NCBI GenBank assembly: GCA_963377175.1
Contig: CAUJNA010001433.1
Location: forward strand, 1-64,000
Direction: 5' to 3'
DNA: 64,000 nucleotides
Origin: Effrenium voratum
Taxonomy: Eukaryota; Sar; Dinophyceae; Suessiales; Symbiodiniaceae
In this document: positions 52,853 through 63,259 of the stretch, piece after piece
Numbering within the stretch: the first letter of the stretch is position 1
Layout: every line of letters begins with the position of its first letter
Position numbers and translations under genes: made by a program
The notes under the pieces: model-generated
What the model was told of the DNA's origin: nothing
What the model saw: the letters and a program-made list of their open reading frames with translations, nothing else
The model's database searches: none

Positions 52853-54600
52853 TCAAAAATGACAAGAGAAGTTTGGCGGGCGCCCATTGCTTTCGCCGCG
52901 CCCGCCAGCGATCCCTGCGGAACTGGTGCAGACATATTTGCAGCCTCTGGTATTTGCGAATTCCGCAGGTGCAACTTCGCAATGGTGGAGCTGTGCCACG
53001 CGCTTCGCTCGTGTATTGCTGGAACGCTTGTCCCGTATTTGGCTACGCACTCTGTTGTGAAGTGGGGCTGCACGGAACAGAGTTGGGGTTGACTTTGTAC
53101 CTGAACTCGAACTGGTTGAATTTCATGCAACAGCTGAAACACTGCTTGGAGCATGGCGAACCCTTGATAAACAGCAGTTTCACATGCCATGAGACGCGAA
53201 GGTTGGAGTGCAGTTTCCTCTGGTAATGCTTTGAGAACATCTCTGCCTTCACGGTTATTTCCACGGCAAGCTCTTCCCCTATCGGAGCAGACAAAGCTGG
53301 TGAGGTCGAAACTCCGCACGCTGCAAAACTGGCGAGACGGTCATTCACTCGAGTGGTGAAAGTTAGTGGCTACTTGTCTGGTTGGAAGAGCGTGAGGCAA
53401 AGTGGCTGACCGCTTCTTGGCGGTGGCGCCGTTTGGTTTCCTCTTGGCCGAACTGCATTGGGGCCGCCGCAGCTGTGCAGAATTGTCAGGAACTGAAAAA
53501 GCAGTATGAAGTTTTGGGTGACTACCTCACGTGCAACTTCCCTTTCGAACTACTGCAGTTACCTGGATAAGAATGGACTCCTTTTCCTGGCGACGAACAA
53601 ACCCTCTATGAATATCTCTGCGCTGAAAATGGCAGTGGGCAGGGACCGCAGGCAAAGCATCATCACAGACGAAAGGGACCATGGAGGCCTTGACATTTGT
53701 GCAGTTTATTTGCAAATATATGTTGCAGATTTGATGTCCTCCAGGAGGTGCCACGGTGTCGGTAGTGTTGAATCTGAGGGTCCGAAGGATCAGCCTTGGT
53801 GGAGCTCAGGGCGCTACACAGGACTCTGAGGGAGTGTGGACCCCCTGGATTGGAACGCGCTCGTGGCTGGAACATTGTTTTTGGCAGTTTACAGTCGGAA
53901 CAGATGTCTGACATGCGACCTGATTTTTGACAAAGATGTTGAAGGACGCGTATGTATGTTGAGTGTCGCATCGAAGTCTTCAAGAGCCGCGGGGGTATTA
54001 TCAAGTACAACTGGGGCGAACTATGAATGCGCTTGTGAGACGACATGGGCTTGGTGGTGACAAAACAGTCCCCGATCATGTCTCCAAACTAAGGTGGGGC
54101 TGCGACAATGCGGGCCATCGACACTGAAAAGTGCAGATTCTGGATTCTTTTGCTTCTTGATGGCCCCGACCTGGAAGGGCGTAGACTGACCAGCCATTCT
54201 TGCAAGTGCACCTTGTTTTTCTATTTGTCACAAACATGGAGACAACTGGGAGGATAGGCTTATTTTGGGCGGACACGCGGGCCTGTGTGTGGTGGAAATC
54301 AACTATAGCAGGAGATGCTATGGCTCGGCCGCTGCGCATTTTTGGAGGCGCTCGATGATACCCGCAGCGGGCACTTCAAGAAACCTGCAACCGCTATTGT
54401 GGTAAAGGATGAGAGCGAGTATGAGGACGTGGTGGAGGAAGCGACAAAAGCGCCTGAACCTATGGGACTTGAACATGCCTCTGCGTCTTCATGCAGTTGC
54501 AAAGCAGAGGAGGACGTGAAGGGACCTGGACTGGTAGTACGTGACTTTGCACCACCGGACGGATTTATCCTTGTCCAGATTCCAAGCTGAAGACTCTGCA
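52853..54600 (+). pseudogene. Decayed first ORF region of the split-repeat element
   Basis: Open fragments in several frames. At about 53860-54000 VAGTLFLAVYSRNRCLTCDL and EGRVCMLSVASKSSRAA recall, loosely and from memory, the tyrosine-recombinase-like protein of dinoflagellate elements of this layout. At 54360-54590 an acidic frame (VVKDESEYEDVVEEATK) ends LVVRDFAPPDGFILVQIPS. Just downstream (54591-54750) KCNVCWESTRYETWCAAW adds a Cys/Trp cluster. No catalytic residues can be assigned. Confidence 0.35.
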
Positions 54601-55007
54601 TTTACAGCGAGGTGGGCATGTCAAGATGCTACAGTGCGGCGGAGGTGTAGTCCATTCCGTATGGAATGACATTCCAAAGTGCAATGTGTGCTGGGAAAGC
54701 ACGCGATACGAAACTTGGTGTGCAGCCTGGAAAAAGGGAGCGATCTGAGACTCTCCTTTGAGTTGCAACTTGACTCATGAGTGGCAAGTGCATGTGACGG
54801 GGGCAGAGTTGTGGATTGTGCGTCAGGCTCCAAGACATCATGCTTGGAAATCACCTGAGCACCCAACAATGCACGTGCTTCAGCAATCACGCTGGAATCA
54901 AGCACTTGCAAACCTTTTAAGACAATTTTTAATCGCGCCAAGTTGTTCCCAGACCCTCAGGCATCTGCCTGGCATCAGGGTTTGGAGAAACAAAAATACT
55001 TGCGCTG

Positions 55008-56288
55008 ATGCAGCTCTGCCGTAGCCCGTCCGTTTCTGCCATGTCTCTTGCAGAGAGCCAAACTGCTTTTCAACAGAGATGTGAGGCTATTAGACCTGAA
55101 CTGTCTGGTCACTTGGAGGTTCATGGTCTGGCCAGTTTCAGCAAGTTGGCTTTCGGGATTGGAACACTTCAAGTGGCGCCAAGTCAGGCAGATGTTGGAT
55201 CGTTCGCCGGGAGAGTTATCACCGACGAAGCGCCGGCCATTGCGCTTGTGTCCGATGTCAGGAAACTGATCTTCGAGGCGTCCCCTTTGGTCCTGGCCAA
55301 GCTCAAAATGCTGCGTGAGGTCGGGAAGGTTTTCCGCATGACGCCTTTTGTGGAGGAAAGGGCTCGTTTACGGGAACGACAAGCACATTTGGGTGGACTG
55401 AAGATCGAGCAGAACATGTGCCCTTTTCATGCACTTGTAGATGCTGCTTTCGGAACGGCAGTCACGGGGGCCATTATTTATTTGCCTCCTTCAAAGTGTG
55501 GGTCCAGGGATCAAGAGATTGCTGGCGACACCAAAGCCATGCCCGTCTTCAAGTTTGCAAACAGCCAGCTGACAGTTGCGCCTGGCGACGCACTGGAGCC
55601 GTTTGGCGTTGGCAGCGGGCTGAAGTGTTTAGGGGCTTTGCAAGGACGAGGGATAGCTCTGGACCAGGCGGAGATTCTCATGTGGGACGTGCGTGAAAGT
55701 TGGGTCAACACACTGAGCCAGGAAGTGTCCATGGGTTTCAGCAAAGTGTCATTAGCCCGGATACCCAGAGCTGGCAGAGTCCTGATGACACAAAAAGTTT
55801 CGGAATCGTTAGGACCGGCTGCTGGTGCGCCAAAAAGCATGGATGCAGCAATGAGGCGTTTGATGACCGATCCGCGTCTCATGGTTTATTTAGCCCTTGT
55901 GCAGCAAAGTGCAAAACAGGTTCCACCTTTTCCTGCCAAAGAGGAGACCGTGAAAGTCACGCTTGAGATACAGAAGCGGAGCAAGGACGCGCCAGCCGGG
56001 AGCAGTCAAGGCCTCCCGGACGAGTTGAGAGGACTCGAGTCCAAAGACGCACAGGGTAGACCATGGTGCTGGCATCACAACCTGAGCCATGGGTGCAAAA
56101 ACTCGAAGGGACGATGTAGGTACCACCACTGCTTGAAGTGCGGGGCGTCTAACCATGAACGTCTCCGTGCAACAAATCCTGACACTCGAGCCGGCAGGGG
56201 ACGATCTTTTTGCACAACAAAATTGAGAAAGGTCACCCGTTTTTCCACACCGAGATCCAAACGTTGTCGGAACACATCAGACTGCTGA
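55008..56288 (+). CDS. Gag-like protein with CCCH/CCHC-type zinc finger
   Basis: A clean 426-residue frame, the only long one in the element. The body is mixed helical (SDVRKLIFEASPLVLAKLKM, FRMTPFVEERARLRERQAHL, ALDQAEILMWDVRESWVNTL). Near residues 352-385 lies a Cys/His cluster: WCWHHNLSHGCKNSKGRC, then RYHHCLKCGASNHE, which fits a CCCH finger followed by a C-x2-C-x4-H knuckle. Such a finger before methyltransferase and RT regions is typical of dinoflagellate elements of this type as I remember them. Likely role is RNA binding or particle formation. An alternative start is the ATG at 55041. The C-terminal 35 residues are basic and may be frame-shifted tail. Confidence 0.75.
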   Translation: MQLCRSPSVSAMSLAESQTAFQQRCEAIRPELSGHLEVHGLASFSKLAFGIGTLQVAPSQADVGSFAGRVITDEAPAIALVSDVRKLIFEASPLVLAKLKMLREVGKVFRMTPFVEERARLRERQAHLGGLKIEQNMCPFHALVDAAFGTAVTGAIIYLPPSKCGSRDQEIAGDTKAMPVFKFANSQLTVAPGDALEPFGVGSGLKCLGALQGRGIALDQAEILMWDVRESWVNTLSQEVSMGFSKVSLARIPRAGRVLMTQKVSESLGPAAGAPKSMDAAMRRLMTDPRLMVYLALVQQSAKQVPPFPAKEETVKVTLEIQKRSKDAPAGSSQGLPDELRGLESKDAQGRPWCWHHNLSHGCKNSKGRCRYHHCLKCGASNHERLRATNPDTRAGRGRSFCTTKLRKVTRFSTPRSKRCRNTSDC

Positions 56289-56289
56289 A

Positions 56290-57230
56290 AGCACGGCTAT
56301 AGAACGTTCCGGCTTGGTCGTGGAAATTTTTGCTGGCACGGCTCGATTCAGCCGAGCTGTGCGACAACATAGAATGCAAGTCTTGGCTATCGACGAAACC
56401 GATGACGCTCCAAATGAACCCACCGTCCTTTTTCGACCTCATGCAGAATGAGCACGTCAATGATCTTGTCAGCCGAGCAAGACAGTCTTTGCATGTACAT
56501 TTTTCTCCGGCCTGCGGTCGAGCGTCTCAGGTCCGGAAACGCAAAGTGCCCTGAGGTGCGTCAACGCACTTGGGCCGTTGCGGAATGGACTTCATCCTGA
56601 TGGCATGCTTGGTCTCACAAACCAAGGGCTGGGAAGAATTCAGTTGGCCATTTGCACCTACGCTGTTGCCAAACATGCTTCGGAACGGACGTAGTGTTCA
56701 GTCTTTGCTTGATGGGTAATCAACGGGACGCGTCGACTGGGTTGTGGACCTTCGTGCCAGCTGGACAAGATGGTTCACTGTTCAACAACCTGAAGTTGAG
56801 ATGTTCCCTGATCACACACATGCGTCTTGGAAGCCGCGGTGGGTTAACAACGCATGGATCTCCCCACTGCTGAGGAAGCGGCTTGTCCCACTCTGCTTCA
56901 CTCTCGTTTCACTTCGGCATTGCAACACAGGGCCGCGCAGTTGAAGTGTCTCTATGTATGGCAACGCACAGGTGTGGGTCGTGCCTGCACACAACACGGA
57001 CCACACTAGCGCCATTTTTGAAACAACTGCCCAAGGGCACAATGTTCTCTCTCGCCAATTTTTGCTTGGGGGAGAACCGGGGCAAGTTCTTTGGAGAAGC
57101 GGGGCAAGTTCTCTCGTTTATTTGGCACGGAAGAATGGGCTCTCTCCAAGATCAGCCCAGACATGGAGACGTGTGCCGGGGAATTATTGGAATTAGAAGA
57201 GAGCGGAAGACTTTGTCAGGTCGTCGCAGA
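56290..57230 (+). pseudogene. Methyltransferase-like domain of the split-repeat element, frame-broken
   Basis: Just after the gag-like stop one frame reads LVVEIFAGTARFSRAVRQ and VLAIDETDDAPNEP, a fit to motif I of C5-methyltransferase folds (F-A-G-T). Near 56428 the frame changes and continues VNDLVSRARQSLHVHFSPAC, GRASQVRKRKVP, which fits a Pro-x-Cys-G motif IV (usual element form P-P-C-G-T-A-S-R-A-R). Further on PDHTHASWKPRW (about 56805-56840) may be the degraded later motif. The Pro before Cys is replaced by Ala, and stops occur, so it is probably inactive. Confidence 0.55.
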
Positions 57231-57349
57231 GCCTTCTGTTTCAGACCGGACTGGGAGCTGAGGTCGTTATGGAGGACGACCCGGGCACCAGGAGTGTTGT
57301 GGGAAGGACTTATGACTTGGTATCGGCTTGTGAGCAGTTTGGAGAATGT

Positions 57350-57920
57350 CCTCAGATGTTGAAACGCTGAGGATTGCGGTCAAAGTGCCTGACGACAGAA
57401 TTTCCGACTCTTCAAGGGCTTGGCACTCCCGTTTGGTGCAGTTGCAAGCGTTACAGCTGTTTTGAGGATTGCGAGGGGCATCGTCCACATCGCTCGGCTG
57501 GTTTTGAAGATTGTGAGGGGCGTCGTCCACATCGCTCGGCTGTGCTTGCGAGTGCATATCGTACCTCTTTGACGACTTCGCGGCACTGGCTGTCGAGTCG
57601 GGCGCTGAGAGCACAAACTTCGCCGTGAAGGGCTCGTCAAACTGCTGGGCGTACAGTACGAAGGAGGGACCTAAAGCTACAGATTTCGCTGCTGCTTTCC
57701 TTGTCTTGGAGTGGTAGTGGACTTGATTCGTTTTCGAAATGGCTCCATCGCGGTCGTGCGCGCTGAACGGGTGCTTGAACTGAAGGAAACCCCCGGACAG
57801 ATATTGGCTTCTGAACTTTGAGTCGCGAAGAAGCAGAGAAGCTGCGTGGAAGAAGGTTGCGTTTTTCTCCTTTCGTATTTGGCAGAAGGCCGAACTGAGC
57901 TATGGCCACACTGAGTGCGA
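57350..57920 (+). pseudogene. Reverse transcriptase fragment
   Basis: Fragments in shifting frames: FGAVASVTAVLRIARG (LPFGAVAS-type RT motif), then FDDFAAL (about 57567-57588), the YxDD-equivalent with F-D-D, then AVKGSSN and TKEGPKATDFAAAF, as in dinoflagellate elements related to DIRS-type RTs. Two adjacent 42-bp copies (about 57447-57530) duplicate the segment encoding VLRIARGIVHIARL. Stops at several points show decay. Confidence 0.6.
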
Positions 57921-57979
57921 TCTCGTCGGGTGCCTTACACCCATCCTTGTCCCCCCCCCTTTTTGGAGTTCGTCAGCGG

Positions 57980-58410
57980 TTGTGGGCCTGTTTCAATGTC
58001 AATACGTATTCTGGAATGCTGGTACATATTTACAGATGGCGCTTTTAACCGCACAAAACAGAGCTCGGGACGGTGGGGGGGAGTCCTAGACACCTTCTGG
58101 AACGGCCTGTGCTTTTTGGTGGCCATATTTGAACTGGAAAGCTTTGAGAGGGAGGCAGTCGGCAGTTTGCATTGACAACAGTGCCACACAGGGGGCGTTG
58201 GTGAGATGACGCACTGGTGGAACGATTGCCGACTACTTACAAGGAATGCTTGGAGTTAGAGCCCGGGGCATCAGCGGTCAAGGTTTGGACGCGTGTTTTC
58301 CACTCCAACTTGAGTGACGGCCCGAGCAGGCTAGATTTCAGCCACCTCTTCTGGCGTTGCAAGCAAAGTGGAAATCCATGGACGAAATTTCAGATCCGTG
58401 ACCACTTGTG
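57980..58410 (+). pseudogene. RNase H region of the split-repeat element
   Basis: YIFTDGAFN with the catalytic Asp, then GRWGGVL, CIDNSATQGALVR (second Asp in the D-N-S motif, with TGA right after at 58205-58207), and FHSNLSDGPSRLDFSHL, the usual end (S-N-x-x-D-x-P-S-R) of DIRS-type RNase H. The order follows RT directly. It is broken by stops and by at least one frame change. Confidence 0.65.
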
Positions 58411-58455
58411 ATTGGGGAGTTGCGGGTGCTCACAGGAATCACACCTTAAAGGTGC

Positions 58456-58781
58456 CCTGAGTATGAGCGGTTGGCCCGGAGGATGATTTTTAAATTTTTC
58501 GAGACTCCCCACTTGCACAAACCAGAAGAGAAGGCTGAAACAAATCAGAGCGCGTCTTACATCATCAAGTGATGTCGCATTTTTTGAGACGCATCGCAGT
58601 TTTGGAGTGTACCACTGTACACGTGTTTCGCATGCTTCTCTCCACCCACCCCAAAAGTTTGGGTTCCTTTTGGGGTACGCGCGTTTTGAAGGTGACCTTC
58701 CGCGGTGCGGCTGTTCTAGGGAGAAACCCTCCCTCCCCCTTTAAACGCGAGTGTGGCTCAAGCAAGGTTTGTTGGAAGAAG
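58456..58781 (+). repeat. Split direct repeat B1
   Basis: Nearly identical to 59205-59531. It contains CCACCCCAAAAGTTTGGG and GAGAAACCCTCCCTCCCCC and ends GTTTGTTGGAAGAAG, abutting repeat A2 directly. Confidence 0.9.
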
Positions 58782-58975
58782 TAGGACCTCCTGAAAGAAT
58801 GAACACCTTCTTCCCCACTAACCTTGTTTGTCTTTTGTCTGTTCGTGTATGTCGTTAGACTTTTGAACAGACAAACACACTTGCGTTTTGGATGTTTCCG
58901 CACACCGCATATATTTGGCTTAGGGAGGGATGGTGGGTTCTTGTCAAAATTGACAAGAGAAGTTTAGAATTTTTG
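58782..58975 (+). repeat. Split direct repeat A2
   Basis: 194 bp, same length as A1 with about three substitutions. It follows B1 without a gap. Confidence 0.9.
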
Positions 58976-59204
58976 CCCGCCCGCCCACCCTTAGTCTTAC
59001 ATCATCCTTCCTCTCGTTAGGGGGAGTTGCGGGTGCTCGCAGGAATCACACCTTAAAGGTGCCCTGAGTATGAGCGGTTGGCCCGGAGGATGATTTTTAA
59101 ATTGCGGGTGCTCACAGGAATCACACCTTAAAGGTGCCCTGAGTATGAGCAGTTGGCCCGGAGGATGATTTTTAAATTTTTCGAGATTCTCCTAGTTGCG
59201 GGTG

Positions 59205-59531
59205 CCTGAGTATGAGCGGTTGGCCCGGAGGATGATTTTTAAATTTTTCGAGACTCCCCACTTGCGCAAACCAGAAGAGAAGGCTGAAACAAATCAGAGC
59301 GCGTCTTACATCATCAAGCGATGTCGCATTTTTTTGAGACGCATCGCAGTTTTGGAGTGTACCACTGTACACGTGTTTCGCATGCTTCTCTCCACCCACC
59401 CCAAAAGTTTGGGTTCCTTTTGGGGTACGCGCGTTTTGAAGGTGACCTTCCGCGGTGCGGCTGTTCTAGGGAGAAACCCTCCCTCCCCCTTTAAACGCGA
59501 GTGTGGCTCAAGCAAGGTTTGTTGGAAGAAG
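59205..59531 (+). repeat. Split direct repeat B2
   Basis: Second copy of B; one extra T in the run after GATGTCGCA accounts for the one-base length difference. After its end GGAAGAAG the two copies diverge, which fixes the element edge. Confidence 0.9.
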
Positions 59532-59816
59532 AGAAAGGGAGTCCCCAATTGCTCCTGTGAAATACGCAAGTCGGGCCGGCAAAGGCGCACCTGAATTCGT
59601 TTCAGGTCATCTTCCAAAACGAAAGACAATCGCCAGGTTCACAGACAAATGGTGCCTGGTTTGGCTGCACCTAGGCGGCTGGATGCACCCTGGCAGCAGC
59701 AAGCGCGTACTGGGATTTGAAAAACCAAGCTCAGCAAAGGAAATAATGAGATCCGCCATGAGGTTCCACTGCGCTGTGCAAATAAACAAAAGCGATGTAA
59801 AATGTAAATGGCAAAA

Positions 59817-62691
59817 TCATGGACGTCGGCCTCTCTGTTTCTTTTCATTCATCTGCAAAGTTCTCCATCTCTCAAAGCGCTGGAATGGACCTTCGTGGAG
59901 CTCTGATTCATGCATGGTGACATGGCAAGTATGGTGTTCGACCGAGTGGACATGCCACTCCCGCGGAAGTGTGAACTCCTTGCTGTCCTTGTAGCCCGTT
60001 TGCATGGCCCGCAGCGTGTCCATAAGTTGTGGAAGGACAGGCCTGATTCTGAAACCAGCGCCAGGTTGCGATGCTCCAAACAAAGTGAGACATCCTGCAC
60101 GTCTCGCCTTTTGATGCCACGGCAAAATTGGCACATTGGATCGCCGTTGCAAAACACGAAGTGCATTGTCAAAGTTGTTGATGGCCTGTTTCCAGGACCA
60201 TGGCAAGGCGAATACAATAGGATCCTGAGCGCCAACCCGAATGGTGTATGCATCGCAAAAACGAGGGTGCTTGGGTCGTTTGTCGGAGGGAATCGCAATG
60301 GGAACCTCCATACCACTGTTGACCATCCAGTTCACGAGGAGCTCTAAAAGGCTAATTCCGGGGTCAACCGCTGTGTGTGCTGCCGGCCATTTGATCTGAG
60401 TTAACCAAAGTTGTACCGATTGCAGATAAGCAGTTCCCCACATGAAAGCATTACAGAAATCCTCGTCAAAAACTGGTTGTAACAACGTTGCCGCATCTGG
60501 ATTCCAGGTGGTCACGAGACGCATTTTTTCCGCAGGAGTATGTCGCAATCCGTCTTCTTTCTGCTTCTCAGCGACCTTTCGAAAGTAGTGGATTACAATT
60601 TTCGCAGCGAAAGTCAAGATTCCCGTCAGCTCAGTGATTGCACGAGCGTTTCCGGCTGCAATTCGGTTTGAAGCATGCAGAATTTGCGGGTCGATGTGAT
60701 TCATGGCCTGCTTGGCTCCCTCATCGGCACACATGTTTCCAAGGTGAATGAAACCCTGTGGTGAGTCCGGAATCCAAAGGGGGTCGATGTGTGCCTTGAC
60801 CTTGAGGACCCGGATTTGCACAATAGATTGGCGCCGTGCCAATCTGAGGACAAGATCTTCGTTTGCACGGGCTGCAATCTGTGCATCAGTGGGGTTGGTT
60901 GCCAGCCAGTTCCAAATATCGACATTAGCTTGACAGTCTGTATAGATGGTGGCAGTGTCGACTGACTCGACTGTAACCGTCAAGGCTGTAAGCTCTGCTC
61001 GGGCAACTGTCTGGCTTCCTTGAGTTTGCCCTGCGGCGAGGATGGTAAAGCACAGCGGCATCCTCTTGGTTCTCTTATAGTTGGAATGCGCAGATTGAAA
61101 TTCGGCTTCCTCCGCATTGCATCCAATTATGCACCAGGTGGATAAACGTGCTTCCGGTACTTTCTGATTATGGCCACTGCCGTCGATGAAGAAAAAAGGA
61201 GCAGAGCCCGCATTCTCGACCCAGGCCCGGCTCAGGACGCCTGGGCTGAGGTGCTCGCTGATAAACACATATGGCGGGGCATCTGTGTGTCGTTGGATTA
61301 CTGGGACTCTCCAAATTGTGTCATCGGCGGATCGGGCAATGTCTGAAACCGCATGTCTCACGTTCTGCCGCGAGTGCCGGACAATGCAATGTAATGTGCT
61401 TTGCGTCGGCAAGTTGTCCACACAGCGGACAGGCTCCGTCGTCCTGGCTGCAGAGGAGTAACCACCACAAATCTGCAGTGCTGCAGTGCGCTGTAGGCTG
61501 ATTTCCAGGCGACCGAATGCAGTAGACGTTGCCCTGCGTGAAAGAGAAGAAATAGTCTGACATTCCTTCCAGTGTACAACTTGCGTTGAAACAAACATCA
61601 TCCAGGAGTCTCGCATGAACTCACAAATTCTCCTCCAAGGGGTCTTTGCAAGTTGGAATCTGATCATGGTATTGGTAACAATATTACCTGATTCATCCAT
61701 CGACCAGTTGATTCGTTGGAGTGTCCGCTTGATTACACCTGCCGGACCATGTATCTTCAAAAACTGGCCAGAGTGGTTGCTGATTCGGCTGTACAAAACG
61801 GTCTGCTGCTCGGGGTCAGAACGCGCGACACAACGCTTCAAGTTCCGGAGCACGGATAGGTGGGCGTATTCCTCCGGATCTTGGAGGCCTGGAGCAAGCG
61901 CATTGCAAGTGAGCCAAGGAGAGGTAGTAGATGCTGCACGAGGAAGCATCAGTTGCGTCACCTTGGCTCTGAGTTGTTCGAAATGTTTCCATCCAAGAGG
62001 AAGGAATTCAACTCCGAAAAGAGCGCGGGGCCATGCAAGTGATTGTACCAGTGTCCCATTTTGCTGGATCCCGGTGTCTAGTGCTGTCATCCTGTTAAGG
62101 ATTGCGTGAACCTGATCAAGTCGTGCTGATTGAGACAGTAGGCCATGTTGCTTTGCGTAGTGAAAAACTACGCCGAGCTCCGCAGCTTCGTTCAAAACTG
62201 GCACCGATTTATGACCGATGGTCTCGTTCAAAATGTCCGGCCATTTCTCTCTAAGGGCTTTGGAAGTACCCCAAGCCCAGCTCTTGGGGTACGAAATATC
62301 GATACGGGCGGAGTTGCACATGCGAAGAACGGTTTGGACCCGGTTTGAGCTCATTGTGTCAGAGAACCACCCCCAGTTATCGAAATAAGTCGTGGGTGTG
62401 GCCCCAACCGACCTGATTAAAATGAAGCAAGGTACGAAAAGCAATTCATAATCAAGACCACTGTGTGCCTTGGAGATGAGCCGCCGCGGGCGCGTCGTCA
62501 GCGCGCGGCTGTATTCCGTGCAGACCGGGCTGGCCCAAACCATGTCGAAGTGCCCCGGCGGAAACGTCGTGTAGTCCCAGCTCCGGATGTCGCACAGGAT
62601 GGTGGGCTCAAATTTCGACACGATGTCCAGGGAGACGACCTCCCAGCCCGCCGCCTCGAAGGCCGCAGAAAAGCTCCAGGAGCCTCGGCAT
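59817..62691 (-). pseudogene. Chimeric methyltransferase fragment / non-LTR reverse transcriptase tail with RNase H
   Basis: An open frame runs 62621-59817 (934 codons). It starts FEPTILCDIRSWDYTTFPPG and has WASPVCTEYSRALTTR (Cys34), a C5-methyltransferase-like motif IV. Upstream, ATG at 62689-62691 gives MPRLLELFCG (motif I) but a small deletion with frame loss near 62660 separates it. After about residue 50 the sequence changes abruptly to a non-LTR RT tail (TTYFDNWGWFSD, ISYPKSWAWGTSK). RNase H follows with D480, E543, D562 and D633 (FFFIDGSG, ARAELTAL, YTDCQA, GNMCADEGAK). The C-terminal 280 residues are unassigned. A CPLCG zinc knuckle lies in another frame (61373-61445), so the frame survives by chance or by compensating shifts. 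Confidence 0.7.
61321..61563 (-). pseudogene. Out-of-frame zinc-knuckle segment of the non-LTR element
   Basis: In an alternative minus frame the sequence reads LLLCSQDDGACPLCGQLADA, then KHITLHCPALAAER: a C-x2-C-x8-H-x4-C knuckle like those between RT and C-terminal regions of non-LTR retrotransposon proteins. Because it sits inside the 934-codon frame but in a different phase, at least two frame changes have occurred in this copy. Confidence 0.55.
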
Positions 62692-62769
62692 TTTTAAAGA
62701 GCAAGATACCGCCACTGCGACGACCAAGAAGACTCGCGCGTTCATCGGACCGGATTTTTTCTCCGCAAG

Positions 62770-63240
62770 ATAAAAGCCGAACTTCGCAATGCGCTTGGGC
62801 TGGACGTTCAGACCAATGCCAAGGGGGGGAAATTCATGTCCATAGAGGACTCCCATCAGGGCGCGCTGGTGTGCAAGGTAGACGTGGAGGTGCTGTGGGA
62901 GCCCGGCAACTTCCAGGACGACGGCCAAGGTGGGTGTGTGCTTTGCGAGCAACACCGACCTGGAGCTGTGGACGGAGGAGGTGGAGCAGGGCGTCATCGA
63001 CAACATGATCGTCAGCCCTTTCCGGGGGCCGCCCGCACCGAGCTTGAGAGCCAGCTGCAGCGCGCCGTCAAGGTGAGCGCCAAGGGCAAGCACGTCAAGT
63101 GCAAGACGGCAACCGCGTGCCGCGCCCCGCGGAGTTTTCGCGTCGCAGGGGCCGCGCGCTTGTCCGGCACGTGTGGCTGATGGGCAGGCAGTGGGGCGTG
63201 CTCTTTGAGGTGCGCCACCTCATGCTGGAGCCCCTGGAGG
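62770..63240 (+). pseudogene. Unidentified plus-strand protein remnant
   Basis: Fragments in three frames: KFMSIEDSHQGALVCKVDVE, VCFASNTDLELWTEEVEQGV with IDNMIVSPFRG, ELESQLQRAVKVSAKGKHVK, and ALVRHVWLMGRQWGVLFEVR ending EAPCCPFG and TAG at 63262-63264. Frames change near 62925, 63030 and 63120. GC content and codon style match the helicase ORF that faces it tail to tail. No family recognised; probably a gene of the same mobile element. Confidence 0.45.
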
Positions 63241-63259
63241 CGCCGTGCTGCCCGTTCGG

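Larger units (their letters stand above)
58421..59250 (+). repeat. About 80-bp repeat, four copies around A2
   Basis: Units starting TTGCGGGTGCTCACAGGAATC and ending AGGATGATTTTTAAATT begin at about 58420, 59028, 59102 and 59196. The last lacks the CTCACAGG...AAAGG part. They mark the junctions where repeat B starts. Confidence 0.85.
52659..59531 (+). mobile_element. Split-direct-repeat retroelement (DIRS/PAT/Ngaro-like layout), decayed
   Basis: Repeat A occurs at 52659-52852 and 58782-58975 (both 194 bp, about three mismatches). Repeat B occurs at 58456-58781 and 59205-59531 (about 326 bp). Order is A1 - coding region - B1 - A2 - spacer - B2, the arrangement used by tyrosine-recombinase retrotransposons of the PAT/Ngaro type. 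The coding region carries gag-like, methyltransferase-like, RT and RNase H segments on the plus strand, with stops and frame changes. No integrase or clear recombinase was identified. High A1/A2 identity against a decayed interior may reflect recent mobilisation in trans or concerted exchange. Confidence 0.75.
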
